Part shown: one piece after another, positions 25,365 through 34,397 of the stretch
Layout: each line of letters opens with the position of its first letter
How positions within the stretch are numbered: the stretch's first letter is position 1
Source: Clostridiales bacterium
GTDB taxonomy: Bacteria; Bacillota; Clostridia; Saccharofermentanales; Saccharofermentanaceae
NCBI GenBank assembly: GCA_017617525.1
Contig: JAFZWA010000007.1
Coordinates: 27,270 to 91,269 of the forward strand
Length of the DNA: 64,000 bases
Direction of reading: 5' to 3'
The notes under the pieces: model-generated
Databases searched by the model: none
Told to the model about the DNA's origin: nothing
Seen by the model: the letters and a program-made list of their open reading frames with translations, nothing else
Position numbers and translations under genes: made by a program

Positions 25365-28310
25365 TTATGCTGCCGGAGTCTCTGTTGTTGTCGTTGTCGT
25401 ATTCAGCATAGCCGCCGGCGGGAGCTTGATCTGTACACCTTCAGCAGGTACGAAGGAAGCGTCGAGTCCGTTGTATGTCAGGATCGTCGTTACACGAGGA
25501 TCAGACTCGGAATCGAGGTTGACGCCGTATACGGTATGGAAGAGATCCCACCATGTGCGGCAGCCTGTCTTCGCGGAGAAGGTATAAACACCGATCGGAT
25601 CGTTTTCGGAACTCGGAGTAGATTCCGGAACTACCGGAGTCGTGTCGGTCGGGACCGTGTCGGATGTGGAATCGGAGATATCCGTGATCGCCGTATCGGA
25701 AACGGACAGATCCGTCTCGGAGCTCTTAGAGCTTCCGCAGGACTTCACGATCAGCACGATGATGATGATCAGGCAGACCAGGGAAACTGCAGCGAGTACG
25801 AAAGGCAGATAGCTGGAACCGAAGCCCTCATCGCCACTGTCGAAGCCGTCATCGATCGTATCCGGTCTTCTTCTTGCAGGCTGTGTGTTCGGACGGTTGC
25901 CCGGACGCTGTGGCTGCTGCGGACGCTTCACACCCGGAACGGAACCCGGACGAACTGCCTCACCCTGCTGCATGTATGCGGGGATGGAGGAAGCAACGGG
26001 CTCTGCCGCGGAAGGAGCGCCTGTCGGAGCCATATCGAAAAGATCTGCCACGGACGGCGGCGGATTGTCAAAGTCATACTGCTGAGCGGCAGCTGCTGCG
26101 TACGGATCATAATCCGCTTCACTTACTGCCGGGATCTCCTGTGTCGGCTCGTCGTAGTAAGCGCTTCCCGCGTCGGAGAAATCAGGCTGATCCAGATTCA
26201 CGAACGGGGATGCCGGAGCCGGTGCCGGATTAACGAACTGCGACGGAGCAGCTTCGTCTTCGTCTACTGTGTAGGAACCGCGAGCGTAAACGCCTGTGTC
26301 CTCGTAGCCGACCGGTGTATCGCTGTTTGTCGGATACGTCGGCGGAACATATGACGGAGCTTCGTAAAGCGGCATTTCCGGAACATCGTTGGCAGAAGCG
26401 GTCGCGTTGTTTGTCGCGTCACCGGATGCGAACGGGATCACGAACTCGCTGCCGGACGGAACTTCTTCGGAAGGAGCCATGCTCTCTGCGTAGTCAGCCG
26501 GGTAACCTTCTTGTGCCTCATATTGATCTTCAGCGGATGATTCTGCGTCACCGAAGAAAAGTGGTGTTTCGTCGAACTCTTTTGGATCGTTGGAATACTC
26601 GGGCTCATCGTTCATAGGCTTTTTCACCTCATCTTCCGCTTCGAAAACAAGAGGTGCGTCCTCTTCTGTTTCCGCAACAAACGCCGGAGCCGATCCTCCG
26701 GAGATCTGTTCAGTTCCTGCCACGTTCTGTTTCTCGGCGGGTTCAACAGGCTTTCCTGCGAAGAGATCATCGCCGATATAAAGCGGAGCACCGGTATCGG
26801 GTTCTTCTGCCGGGCTCTCTCCGCCTACTTCGAAAGATGCTTCGTCGGTGGCTTCTTTTACGATGCCTTCCGAGTCATTCTGAGCCTTGACGGCTGCCTT
26901 GAAGAACGGGTTGTCCTCGTTCTTTACGGCTACGAAAGGCTCATCCTTCTTGATTTCTTCTGTCTTCTGCGGAAGTACGAACGGACTTGCGGATTCTGCC
27001 GCTGTCTCTGCCGTTTCAGCTGTCTTTGCTTCGAGCTCGGCCGCTGCCTTGTCAAAGCTGTTCACGAACGGAACGACCTTCGTAACTTCGTCATTCTCCT
27101 CTGCCTTAGCTTCGGCAACAGGAGCGTCTTTTGCCTTTTCGGGAACCGGTGTCACGCCGGTGTCGTCTTTCATCAGATCAGAAATGTCGCCGAACGAAAG
27201 CGGCGGTTCCGGAATCGGTGTATTGATCGCGTCATCGACCGCAGAGCCTGCCGCCGCGCCTACTGCCGCGGAAGCTGCTGCTTTAGATGTCTCGGCGCCG
27301 AGGGAAGCGATCGCGTCAGCCGCTGTGCCGACAGGCGGGATCACCGCCGTAGTCTCGATGGCTTTTGCCTCAGGTGTCTTTTCTTTCTCATCGCCGAAAA
27401 GCATCGCGCCCGGAGCCGGCTCCTTCTCTTCCGTCTTCGGAGAATCGAGCGGTACCGGCGGAGCAACGTTGTACTCGTCGTCGTAATCTTCCTGCTGCGC
27501 GGCCTTCTTCTTCTTTCTTCCGAATCCGAACAGTCCGCCTCTCTCGCTGGATGTGATGTCTTCAACGAAGGAGATCATGAACTGAAGCGGAACGCCCGGA
27601 AGCTTTGCCGCTGCTTCGGTGATAACTACGCTTGCCGCGTCACTCTGGTCCTCGGCGTCGTAGAGGATACGCAGGAGTTCCTGCTGACCTAATGCCTCAT
27701 AGACTTCGCGGTTACAGAGAATGATGCAGTCATCAAGTTTCAGCTGGGCGATGTTGGAGCAGAGCGCCGGAGCTGTCTTTGTCGCGCAGAAATTATAGAA
27801 ATTGTCGACCTTCTGACGAGCGGTGTTGATCGCGTCGATACGGATATCGGTCGCTGTCATCGGGTAGAGTGTGTCATCACGATAAAGGAATGCGAGTCCT
27901 TTTCCGATAGTGGAAGCAAACGCCTCACCGTCTTTGACCATAACGCCGGCAAAGAACGGAGCACGGCTGTTGTCCTGCTGGATCTTCATCTTACCGGTAA
28001 TGGAAACGGCGGTATTGACCATCTCGCCGATCGAATCATCAAGAGATCTTCTTCCGGCCTTCAGTTCGGTACCGAGGCGGCGCAGGAACGGCTCATACGG
28101 CGGAAGCGCGTTCGGATCCTGATCCGGGATCGTCTGGTGAGAGAATACGGAGAAGAAAAAGCCTCTGTCCTCTTTGTCGTTCGTCAGATCCGCGGAGCGG
28201 GCGACCGTCTTACTGGTCACACGACCATCCATATAAAATGCGTCTGTCAGTTCTGCTGTAGGAAAATATCTTGCTGTAAGCGTCGTCGCAAGACGAGTCT
28301 GCTTTGCCAT
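25365..28310 (-). CDS. PP2C-like protein with long acidic linker, one membrane segment and LysM-like extracytoplasmic end
   Basis: A 981-residue protein. The N-terminal 260 residues resemble PP2C-type Ser/Thr phosphatases (LKLDDCIILCNREVYEAL and ...DAASVVITEAAAKLP near the end of the fold). The DGxGG metal motif is not visible, so it may be a pseudo-phosphatase. A very long D/E/P/A-rich disordered region covers about residues 270-850. One transmembrane helix follows (about 868-892), then a T/S-rich stretch and a C-terminal 60-residue segment with ILTYNGLD and EGVQIKLPP, a LysM-like pattern. The start at 28310 has GGAGG 9 bases upstream. It may link cytosolic signalling to the wall. Confidence 0.75.
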   Translation of the reverse strand: MAKQTRLATTLTARYFPTAELTDAFYMDGRVTSKTVARSADLTNDKEDRGFFFSVFSHQTIPDQDPNALPPYEPFLRRLGTELKAGRRSLDDSIGEMVNTAVSITGKMKIQQDNSRAPFFAGVMVKDGEAFASTIGKGLAFLYRDDTLYPMTATDIRIDAINTARQKVDNFYNFCATKTAPALCSNIAQLKLDDCIILCNREVYEALGQQELLRILYDAEDQSDAASVVITEAAAKLPGVPLQFMISFVEDITSSERGGLFGFGRKKKKAAQQEDYDDEYNVAPPVPLDSPKTEEKEPAPGAMLFGDEKEKTPEAKAIETTAVIPPVGTAADAIASLGAETSKAAASAAVGAAAGSAVDDAINTPIPEPPLSFGDISDLMKDDTGVTPVPEKAKDAPVAEAKAEENDEVTKVVPFVNSFDKAAAELEAKTAETAETAAESASPFVLPQKTEEIKKDEPFVAVKNEDNPFFKAAVKAQNDSEGIVKEATDEASFEVGGESPAEEPDTGAPLYIGDDLFAGKPVEPAEKQNVAGTEQISGGSAPAFVAETEEDAPLVFEAEDEVKKPMNDEPEYSNDPKEFDETPLFFGDAESSAEDQYEAQEGYPADYAESMAPSEEVPSGSEFVIPFASGDATNNATASANDVPEMPLYEAPSYVPPTYPTNSDTPVGYEDTGVYARGSYTVDEDEAAPSQFVNPAPAPASPFVNLDQPDFSDAGSAYYDEPTQEIPAVSEADYDPYAAAAAQQYDFDNPPPSVADLFDMAPTGAPSAAEPVASSIPAYMQQGEAVRPGSVPGVKRPQQPQRPGNRPNTQPARRRPDTIDDGFDSGDEGFGSSYLPFVLAAVSLVCLIIIIVLIVKSCGSSKSSETDLSVSDTAITDISDSTSDTVPTDTTPVVPESTPSSENDPIGVYTFSAKTGCRTWWDLFHTVYGVNLDSESDPRVTTILTYNGLDASFVPAEGVQIKLPPAAMLNTTTTTTETPAA

Positions 28311-28526
28311 ATCTTGAAGCCTCCAAATAGTGGGATCACCCATTTCTTCTTGTTAATTATAACATAATGTCTTTTCATACAAGTATTTGAAGATGACTTT
28401 TTGCTACAATTTCGTGACAAATTCAGGTCGATGACATTGCACGGCAAAAACAGAGACGATATCAGGCACTTTTTAGACTTTTCGAAACAACGAAACTATT
28501 TCACTGTGATTACGAGCGAAAATGCG

Positions 28527-30377
28527 TCAAGATTTCTTGCTCTCAACGTATTTTTCCATATCCTCCTTGAGGATCGGGAAAGGCGCGCAGCCCAGGTCGA
28601 GGTAAGCTTTCATGACCTCGTCCTTCGTGCAGATGCCGTCAAGTTCTTCTACGGCACTGTCGATGATCTCCGACGTGAAGATATAACCGAACGCGTATTC
28701 TACGGCGAAGCACTGCTCAGCCGTAATGCTCTTCCAGTATTCTTTCATGATGGATTCGTCCTGGCCGTAGTGGTATAGATATGTCGCGCAGTCGTCATAG
28801 GTCCAGCCCTCGTACTCGATGCCGATGCTCATTCTCGCGGACAGCAGGATGCTGTAAAGAAGCGACGCCGTCCAGGCGCTTTCCGCCATCTGCTGGTCAA
28901 AAGGCGCGTAGTGGATCATGTTCCACTCGGAGTACTTCGCCCAGCCTTCCGCGTATGCCTTCGAGGTCGCGAAGACCTGATATCTGCTTTCGAGGTTTTC
29001 CGCCTGGTACTGGTGCTGATAGAGGTGGCCCGGGTACATTTCGTGGCTGATGAGCGTAAACATGTTGTACTCGGGATTTTCAACGAGCGCGGTATTTACC
29101 CAGACCGTGTGCTTGGTAAAGTTATCGATCGGCGCGGAATAGTAAGTCGCCGGCTGCATCGATTCACTGAACTTCTCCGGAACATTAAAGACAGAGACTT
29201 CGTTTGCCGAGATCTCCGGGAAATGCTCGGATGTGAAGCGTTCGCACCACTTTCTGGCGTCGTCGAACGACAGGTCGCCGTAGCCGAAGTATGTCCCCTT
29301 CGTCTGCCAGAGCGGATAGTACGTGTCATTGATCTCATTGATCTTCTGCTGCAAAAGCTCGATACAGTCTTCAACAGGCATATCCGTTCCTGCTGTCAGG
29401 TGGAAGATCGCCTCATAATATGCTTTTCCGTCGGCCGTCGAAGCCAGATACGGCGTGTCGTTGCACATACCTTTGAGTTCCGGGAGCTTTTCGATCAGCA
29501 TCTCAAATGCAGGATAGTACGAGGTTTCCAGAAGCTCGTCATTTCTTCGGATCAGTTCCTTTGTCTCCTGATCGGAAAGGTGGAGCGCGCCGACGCGGCT
29601 TTCGAACGTGGTCTTCATGAAGTTCGTGTCACGTTCGTCCTGCATCTTCACACAGTCTTCGATGATGCGGTCGATGCTTTCGTCATTCCAGCCGATGCCC
29701 ATCTCACTTCTCTGCTTTTCCGCCTCAAAGACCTGCGTAAAGAAGTTGAGGTAATCCTCCAGGATCACGAAATAACGCATGACGTCATCCTTCGAGTTGA
29801 ACTGGATGAGAGAAGTCAAAAGCGGATAAAGGATCTGCTTTCCGCCCATCGGATTGAGGTGCGGGACATACTGGTAATACTTGTATTCATCCGCCATGTA
29901 TCGGAAATCGTAGCACATATCCTTGATCGCGCGGTTCTGTCCTTCCGTGAGCTCATCCGGATCCAGTGACTCAAGTTCATCCGCGAAGCTTTCATAACTT
30001 GCCGCCGCGGAGGTGTATTCATCCACGGTCGGGAAATGAAGTCCGACCGTCGGCCAGTCGCTGTAGTAATTCTTCGGATCGTCGAAGGAATAGTACGCCG
30101 TCAGAAGATCCGAGGATCCGACGAAAACGCCCATGTCGTAATAACGGAAAAGCTGCGATGCCTCGCTCTCGTTTCCGGAGTCGTGGCCGACACTTAACCA
30201 TTTCTGGTCGTCGTCAGGAAGGATCGCGCCGTTACCGTCCGTCGCCGTTGTCGCCGCTCTTGGCTTGGCGATCTTATCCGGATCGACCTTTTTTGAGCAC
30301 GCGCTAAGCGGCGCGATAAGGATCGCGCCGCAGGTAAGCAGTGTTATTGATCTAAATGTCCGATTGTATTTTTTCAT
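28527..30377 (-). CDS. DUF885 family lipoprotein, putative metallopeptidase (copy 1)
   Basis: A 616-residue protein with lipobox LSAC (residues 24-27) and the DUF885 hallmark HEMYPGH near residue 440. A conserved helix, TYDDCATYLYHYGQ, lies near the C-terminus. DUF885 is assigned to a gluzincin-like metallopeptidase group (HExxH variant HExxPGH); substrate is unknown. It lies 12 bases downstream of a paralogue of the same layout, so the two are transcribed together and probably act outside the membrane. Confidence 0.9.
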   Translation of the reverse strand: MKKYNRTFRSITLLTCGAILIAPLSACSKKVDPDKIAKPRAATTATDGNGAILPDDDQKWLSVGHDSGNESEASQLFRYYDMGVFVGSSDLLTAYYSFDDPKNYYSDWPTVGLHFPTVDEYTSAAASYESFADELESLDPDELTEGQNRAIKDMCYDFRYMADEYKYYQYVPHLNPMGGKQILYPLLTSLIQFNSKDDVMRYFVILEDYLNFFTQVFEAEKQRSEMGIGWNDESIDRIIEDCVKMQDERDTNFMKTTFESRVGALHLSDQETKELIRRNDELLETSYYPAFEMLIEKLPELKGMCNDTPYLASTADGKAYYEAIFHLTAGTDMPVEDCIELLQQKINEINDTYYPLWQTKGTYFGYGDLSFDDARKWCERFTSEHFPEISANEVSVFNVPEKFSESMQPATYYSAPIDNFTKHTVWVNTALVENPEYNMFTLISHEMYPGHLYQHQYQAENLESRYQVFATSKAYAEGWAKYSEWNMIHYAPFDQQMAESAWTASLLYSILLSARMSIGIEYEGWTYDDCATYLYHYGQDESIMKEYWKSITAEQCFAVEYAFGYIFTSEIIDSAVEELDGICTKDEVMKAYLDLGCAPFPILKEDMEKYVESKKS

Positions 30378-30389
30378 GCAGTATTCCGA

Positions 30390-32333
30390 TCAGTGCTGTT
30401 TTTCAACGTAAAGCGGCATGTATTTCTCGAGGATGTCGAAGGAGCTCGGGCCCATATCGAGATAAGCGGCATGGATCTCGCTCATCGTGTACTCGTTACC
30501 GTACTTGTCGACCGCGTCATTGATGATCTTACTGCAGTAGTAGTTACCGAAGCAGTAAGGGGTGACGTAGCACGGGATCTCGACCGTCGTGTCCCACATT
30601 TCATCCGCGATCCCGGAGCCTATACCCGGGAAGTACTGGTTGAAATAGTCGGCTACATCGTCCTTCGTCCAGCCGTCGTAGTGAACTCCGATGTCGACAT
30701 ATGCCCACATGTGGTAGTTCAGAAGATCGATGTAAAGATCGTAAGTATCATATACGACCTGATCGTAGTCGGTCAGCTTGATGATGTAGTCTTCCGAATA
30801 GGTGGACCAGCCTTCTTTATACGCTGTCGTTCCGCCCTTCTGATAGTAGTTGTTCATGTAGATCATGTGATAGACCGCTTGATACATATGACCCGGCAGT
30901 GCCTCGTGCGCGACCGTCGTGAGCATATCATTCAGTCCGCTACTCTTGTCGTTGATCATCAGGACATTCTTCGTGATGTCATCGTATGGTGTGGACATAT
31001 AGGCCGCGGGAGAAAAATACTCCGCCATTGCTTCCGGAATATGATAGACCGAATACTTGATCTCGCCGAGATCCGGGAAGTCGGATTTGATGGCATCTCT
31101 ACAGAATTCGACATCCGATTCAAAAGAACCTGTCGTGTAGTTGAAATCACCGGAGACGACCTGTTGGTACTGGTCACTGTTCAGCTGCGAAAGAGCCGCA
31201 TAGAAATCCGTAAATTCCTGTTGGATCAGGCCTTCCAGAATTGCCTTTGCCTCATCGATCGTAAGGTGGGTTCCGGAACGATACTGGAAGTACTTCTCGT
31301 AGAACTCTTTTCCTCTGGGCATATCGCAGACGTTACCGTTTGTCATCGCCGTACCGTAAAGAGTCTTCATATTCTCCGCGAGTCTCTCATAGCCCGGGAA
31401 GAAAGAAGTATCGAGGATCTCTTTGTTTCTCGCGATCAGATCCTGCTTCGTGGAAGCGTCGAGATCCATTGCGTTGATGCGGTCTTCAAAAGTAGTGTAC
31501 ATGTAATTGCCGTCGTGATCCGTATAGACAGCCTCGAGAGATTCAATGACCTTCTTAAGGATCTCGTCCGGATAGGATCTTCCGAGCTCGGCGCGTTTCT
31601 TCTCATATTCGAACATCGAATCGTAGTATGGTCCGACGTCGTTTAATATCGTCAGATAACGCTCGACGTCCGCCTGATCGTCGAAGTTCATCGTCGCGAA
31701 AATGATCGGAAGTTCCACATTGATACCGGTCAGATCGTTGATCGTACCTAAGTAGAAATCCATGCCGTATGTCTCAAGCGAAAGCTCATAGTCGCTCTTG
31801 ATGGTCTCATAGAGGATCTGATCTTCCAGTTCCAGGGAATCAAAATCGATCTCATCGAGTGTATCCAGTACATGTACGGAGAACTCATAGTTTTCGACCT
31901 CGGCATCCATATTGTATGGCTCGATGCCGACCGTCGGCCATTCAAGACCGAGTTTTTCAGGATCTTCCACGTCATAAATGAGGGAGATGATATCCGTTCT
32001 TCCCTCTTTGAAGATCTCTTCGTCAAGTTCATGGAGTTTATCTTTCGCGTCAGCGCCGAAATAGATCGTATCTTTCGGATCGCGCGCGGTCGCCGGAGGA
32101 TACAGCGTCGGATCCGGCATGGTATCCGTCGGTTCCGTATCTGTCGGTTCCGTATCCGTCGGGTCAGTAGATTCAGAAGGTTCGTCTGTAGTCTCTGTCG
32201 GCTCTTGTGTTGTCTTTCTTTTCTTTCTCTTCTTTGTTGTCGTTTCTTCGGGTCTGCATGCCGCGAGAATGATCGATGCCGAAAGAACAAGGCATCCCAA
32301 TACGCGCAGCTTGTTTCTGATCGTCTTATTCAT
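30390..32333 (-). CDS. DUF885 family lipoprotein, putative metallopeptidase (copy 2)
   Basis: A 647-residue lipoprotein (lipobox LAAC, residues 23-26) with a K/R/T-rich then EPTDT-repeat linker to about residue 75. The DUF885 domain carries HEALPGHMYQ near residue 477. It is the first gene of the tandem pair and shares the fold, but little exact sequence, with the following gene, so the duplication is old. A hairpin made of two inverted AAAAGCAC octamers lies upstream (32425-32448). Confidence 0.9.
   Translation of the reverse strand: MNKTIRNKLRVLGCLVLSASIILAACRPEETTTKKRKKRKTTQEPTETTDEPSESTDPTDTEPTDTEPTDTMPDPTLYPPATARDPKDTIYFGADAKDKLHELDEEIFKEGRTDIISLIYDVEDPEKLGLEWPTVGIEPYNMDAEVENYEFSVHVLDTLDEIDFDSLELEDQILYETIKSDYELSLETYGMDFYLGTINDLTGINVELPIIFATMNFDDQADVERYLTILNDVGPYYDSMFEYEKKRAELGRSYPDEILKKVIESLEAVYTDHDGNYMYTTFEDRINAMDLDASTKQDLIARNKEILDTSFFPGYERLAENMKTLYGTAMTNGNVCDMPRGKEFYEKYFQYRSGTHLTIDEAKAILEGLIQQEFTDFYAALSQLNSDQYQQVVSGDFNYTTGSFESDVEFCRDAIKSDFPDLGEIKYSVYHIPEAMAEYFSPAAYMSTPYDDITKNVLMINDKSSGLNDMLTTVAHEALPGHMYQAVYHMIYMNNYYQKGGTTAYKEGWSTYSEDYIIKLTDYDQVVYDTYDLYIDLLNYHMWAYVDIGVHYDGWTKDDVADYFNQYFPGIGSGIADEMWDTTVEIPCYVTPYCFGNYYCSKIINDAVDKYGNEYTMSEIHAAYLDMGPSSFDILEKYMPLYVEKQH
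32123..32167 (-). repeat. 15-bp tandem repeat in the DUF885 lipoprotein linker
   Basis: Three consecutive 15-base units, each coding for the five residues EPTDT, lie in the linker after the lipid anchor. Units differ by one or two bases, so copy number could vary by slippage without a frameshift. Confidence 0.8.
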
Positions 32334-32424
32334 ATTCGTTTCTCCTTCTCTCTTTCATGTGTATTTAATCACAAAAGAGGGGCAAAGTAAAACCGAGGAA
32401 ATAAAGGAATACACCCGAAGAACA

Positions 32425-32448
32425 GTGCTTTTGGCGCGGGAAAAGCAC
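32425..32448. repeat. Inverted pair of AAAAGCAC octamers forming a hairpin
   Basis: GTGCTTTT (32425-32432), an 8-base loop, and AAAAGCAC (32441-32448) form a perfect 8-bp stem, extended by CAGT/ACCG neighbours only weakly. It lies between the ABC permease stop (32462) and the DUF885 start (32333), both minus strand, where a terminator would be expected. Confidence 0.7.
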
Positions 32449-32461
32449 CGTGGCGGGACAT

Positions 32462-33595
32462 TTACGTTCTCACCTTCTCGCTCTTATAGGAAGCGAGCGT
32501 CAGGATCAGAACGCCGACGGCAAGGACAAGAAGCGAGATCGCGACCATCAGCATGTTGTCCATCTTCGCCCTCGCGTTCAGAAGATCCTGGAAGATCAGG
32601 CAGATGTTGTACACGGGGATGAGATAGTGCGACGAGGGTGATGTGCCGAAACGGAACATCGACATCATCGAAGCCAGTGTGCAGACGAGGGTGACCGGGA
32701 TCTGGGCGGTCTGTGCCTGGTTCTGGTCTTTACAGAACAGAGAGATCAGCACGCCGAGGTTTGAGAACAGATAGCAAAGGAGCACGGCGTAAAGAAGGAT
32801 CAGGAGGATCTGCGACATGGAGACCGAAACTCCCGCGAAACCGAAGACGTCCTTGACGCCCGCCGCTTCACATATCCTGCTTCCCAATATGTCGATCCCT
32901 ATGTAGACGGCGCTGCTGACCAGACTGATCAGGCTGACGGAAAAGATCTTGCCCATGATCAAGGACAGCGGCGGAACGGGAGAAAGCATGACCTGATAGA
33001 ACGTGCCTCTCGCCTTATCGCCCGCGATCGTATCGCTGGCGAAGTTCGCGATGTTCGCCGTAAGCGGAAGGATCAGCATGTAAGGAAGGAGCATGGCGAT
33101 CATGCGGTTGGTGGTGTCTTTTTCGTTGATGTCGGTAAGCTCGACACTACGGAACGAAGCGCCCGTGACCTGTCCCTTGTACGCGGTATCGAAGGATTCT
33201 CTGACGAACGCTTCCGCGCTCATCTTGAGGTAGCTCGAGACCGAATTGCTTTCGTAGTAGTAGATCGTCACATGCTCGACATCCGAAAAATCGACAAGGA
33301 CATCGCTGTGATGGAAATCATCGGAAAGAACGAAATCAGCGGGGTTTTCGTCGACTTTCTTGATCCAGATCTGCTTATCGTCTAAAGCTCCGATGTTATA
33401 TGAATCGATCTCGAGACCGTAAAAGAACATGCTGTACGAATCCACGTTCTCGCCGGATGTTTTCGGCCGGAGCATGGAAATACCGACCGTGACGAAAAGC
33501 GTCAGGACCGGCAGAAGGATAAAGCCGAAAAGAAGGCTCTTTTCCTTCAGTATCTTTTGCATTTCATGGTGGAATATCTTTCCGACTCCGCGCAT
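32462..33595 (-). CDS. ABC-2 type permease (second permease of the operon)
   Basis: A 377-residue membrane protein. One N-terminal helix (about residues 20-40), a large extracytoplasmic loop (about 45-175) and five C-terminal helices (about 180-370) are typical of ABC-2/NatB-like exporters. It is the last gene of an operon: acyl-CoA-synthetase-like ligase, permease, ATPase, permease. With the permease at 34394 it probably forms a heterodimeric channel driven by the ATPase between them. Substrate unknown. Confidence 0.88.
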   Translation of the reverse strand: MRGVGKIFHHEMQKILKEKSLLFGFILLPVLTLFVTVGISMLRPKTSGENVDSYSMFFYGLEIDSYNIGALDDKQIWIKKVDENPADFVLSDDFHHSDVLVDFSDVEHVTIYYYESNSVSSYLKMSAEAFVRESFDTAYKGQVTGASFRSVELTDINEKDTTNRMIAMLLPYMLILPLTANIANFASDTIAGDKARGTFYQVMLSPVPPLSLIMGKIFSVSLISLVSSAVYIGIDILGSRICEAAGVKDVFGFAGVSVSMSQILLILLYAVLLCYLFSNLGVLISLFCKDQNQAQTAQIPVTLVCTLASMMSMFRFGTSPSSHYLIPVYNICLIFQDLLNARAKMDNMLMVAISLLVLAVGVLILTLASYKSEKVRT

Positions 33596-33632
33596 GTTCT
33601 TCTCCTGTTTCTACTCGTTCTTCTTTGCTTCT

Positions 33633-34397
33633 TCAGTTGTTGCCGTGGCGGCCGACGATGGCCTTTTCTTCGTGGTTTTCCTTGTAGAGCTTGATGAAGG
33701 CCTGATCGATCGTCTCGACACCCTGGCTTTCCGGAAGCTCCGCGACCGTTCCGCAGAAAACGCTTTTTCCGTCGACGATGATGCCTACACGGTCTGCCAT
33801 TCTTCCGACAAGGTCAAGGATGTGCGTCGAAAGGATGATGCACTTGCCCTGCTCTTTCAGCTTCAGAAGGTATTCCTCGATCAGCTGCTGGGTCAGGATA
33901 TCCAGTCCATTGGTCGGCTCGTCGAAGATGATCGTATCCGGGTCGTGAAGAAGACAGATCGCGAGCGATGTCTTCTGCTTCATGCCGGTCGAAAACGTGT
34001 CATATCTTCTGTTTCGGAATTCGCTGATGCCGAAATAATCGAAAAGCTCATCTCTTCTGCTATTGATCTGCTCCTGCGTCATCTCGTAAAGGCCGCCGTA
34101 GTAATCCGCCAGCTCATCCGGGGTGAACTGTCCGTCCAGACGGATCTCGTTCGTCAAAAACGCGATCCTCGATCTTACTTCTTCATCGTTTTTCAGAAGG
34201 TCTTTTCCATCGAAAAAGATCTTGCCGGAAGTCGGAAGAAGAAGGGTACTGAGCATCCTCATCGTCGTTGTCTTACCCGCGCCGTTCGGTCCCAGAAGCG
34301 CGAAGATCTCTCCGTCACGGATCTCCAGGGAAACGTCCTTGACGGCTTCGACTTTGTTCTTTTTAAATGTCTTTTTCAGATGTTCGATAGTGATCAT
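33633..34397 (-). CDS. ABC transporter ATP-binding protein
   Basis: A 254-residue ATPase of the NatA/CcmA-like group. It has Walker A GPNGAGKTT (about residue 37), a signature region FSTGMKQKTS, Walker B TIIFDEPTNGLD, and the switch His in LSTHILD. The ATG at 34397 overlaps the stop codon of the upstream permease as ATGA, so I choose it over the longer ORF. It energises the two flanking permeases. Confidence 0.95.
   Translation of the reverse strand: MITIEHLKKTFKKNKVEAVKDVSLEIRDGEIFALLGPNGAGKTTTMRMLSTLLLPTSGKIFFDGKDLLKNDEEVRSRIAFLTNEIRLDGQFTPDELADYYGGLYEMTQEQINSRRDELFDYFGISEFRNRRYDTFSTGMKQKTSLAICLLHDPDTIIFDEPTNGLDILTQQLIEEYLLKLKEQGKCIILSTHILDLVGRMADRVGIIVDGKSVFCGTVAELPESQGVETIDQAFIKLYKENHEEKAIVGRHGNN

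Noticed and set aside
32123..32167. CRISPR-like repeat
   Set aside because: Units are directly adjacent 15-mers inside a coding linker, with no spacers and no cas genes.
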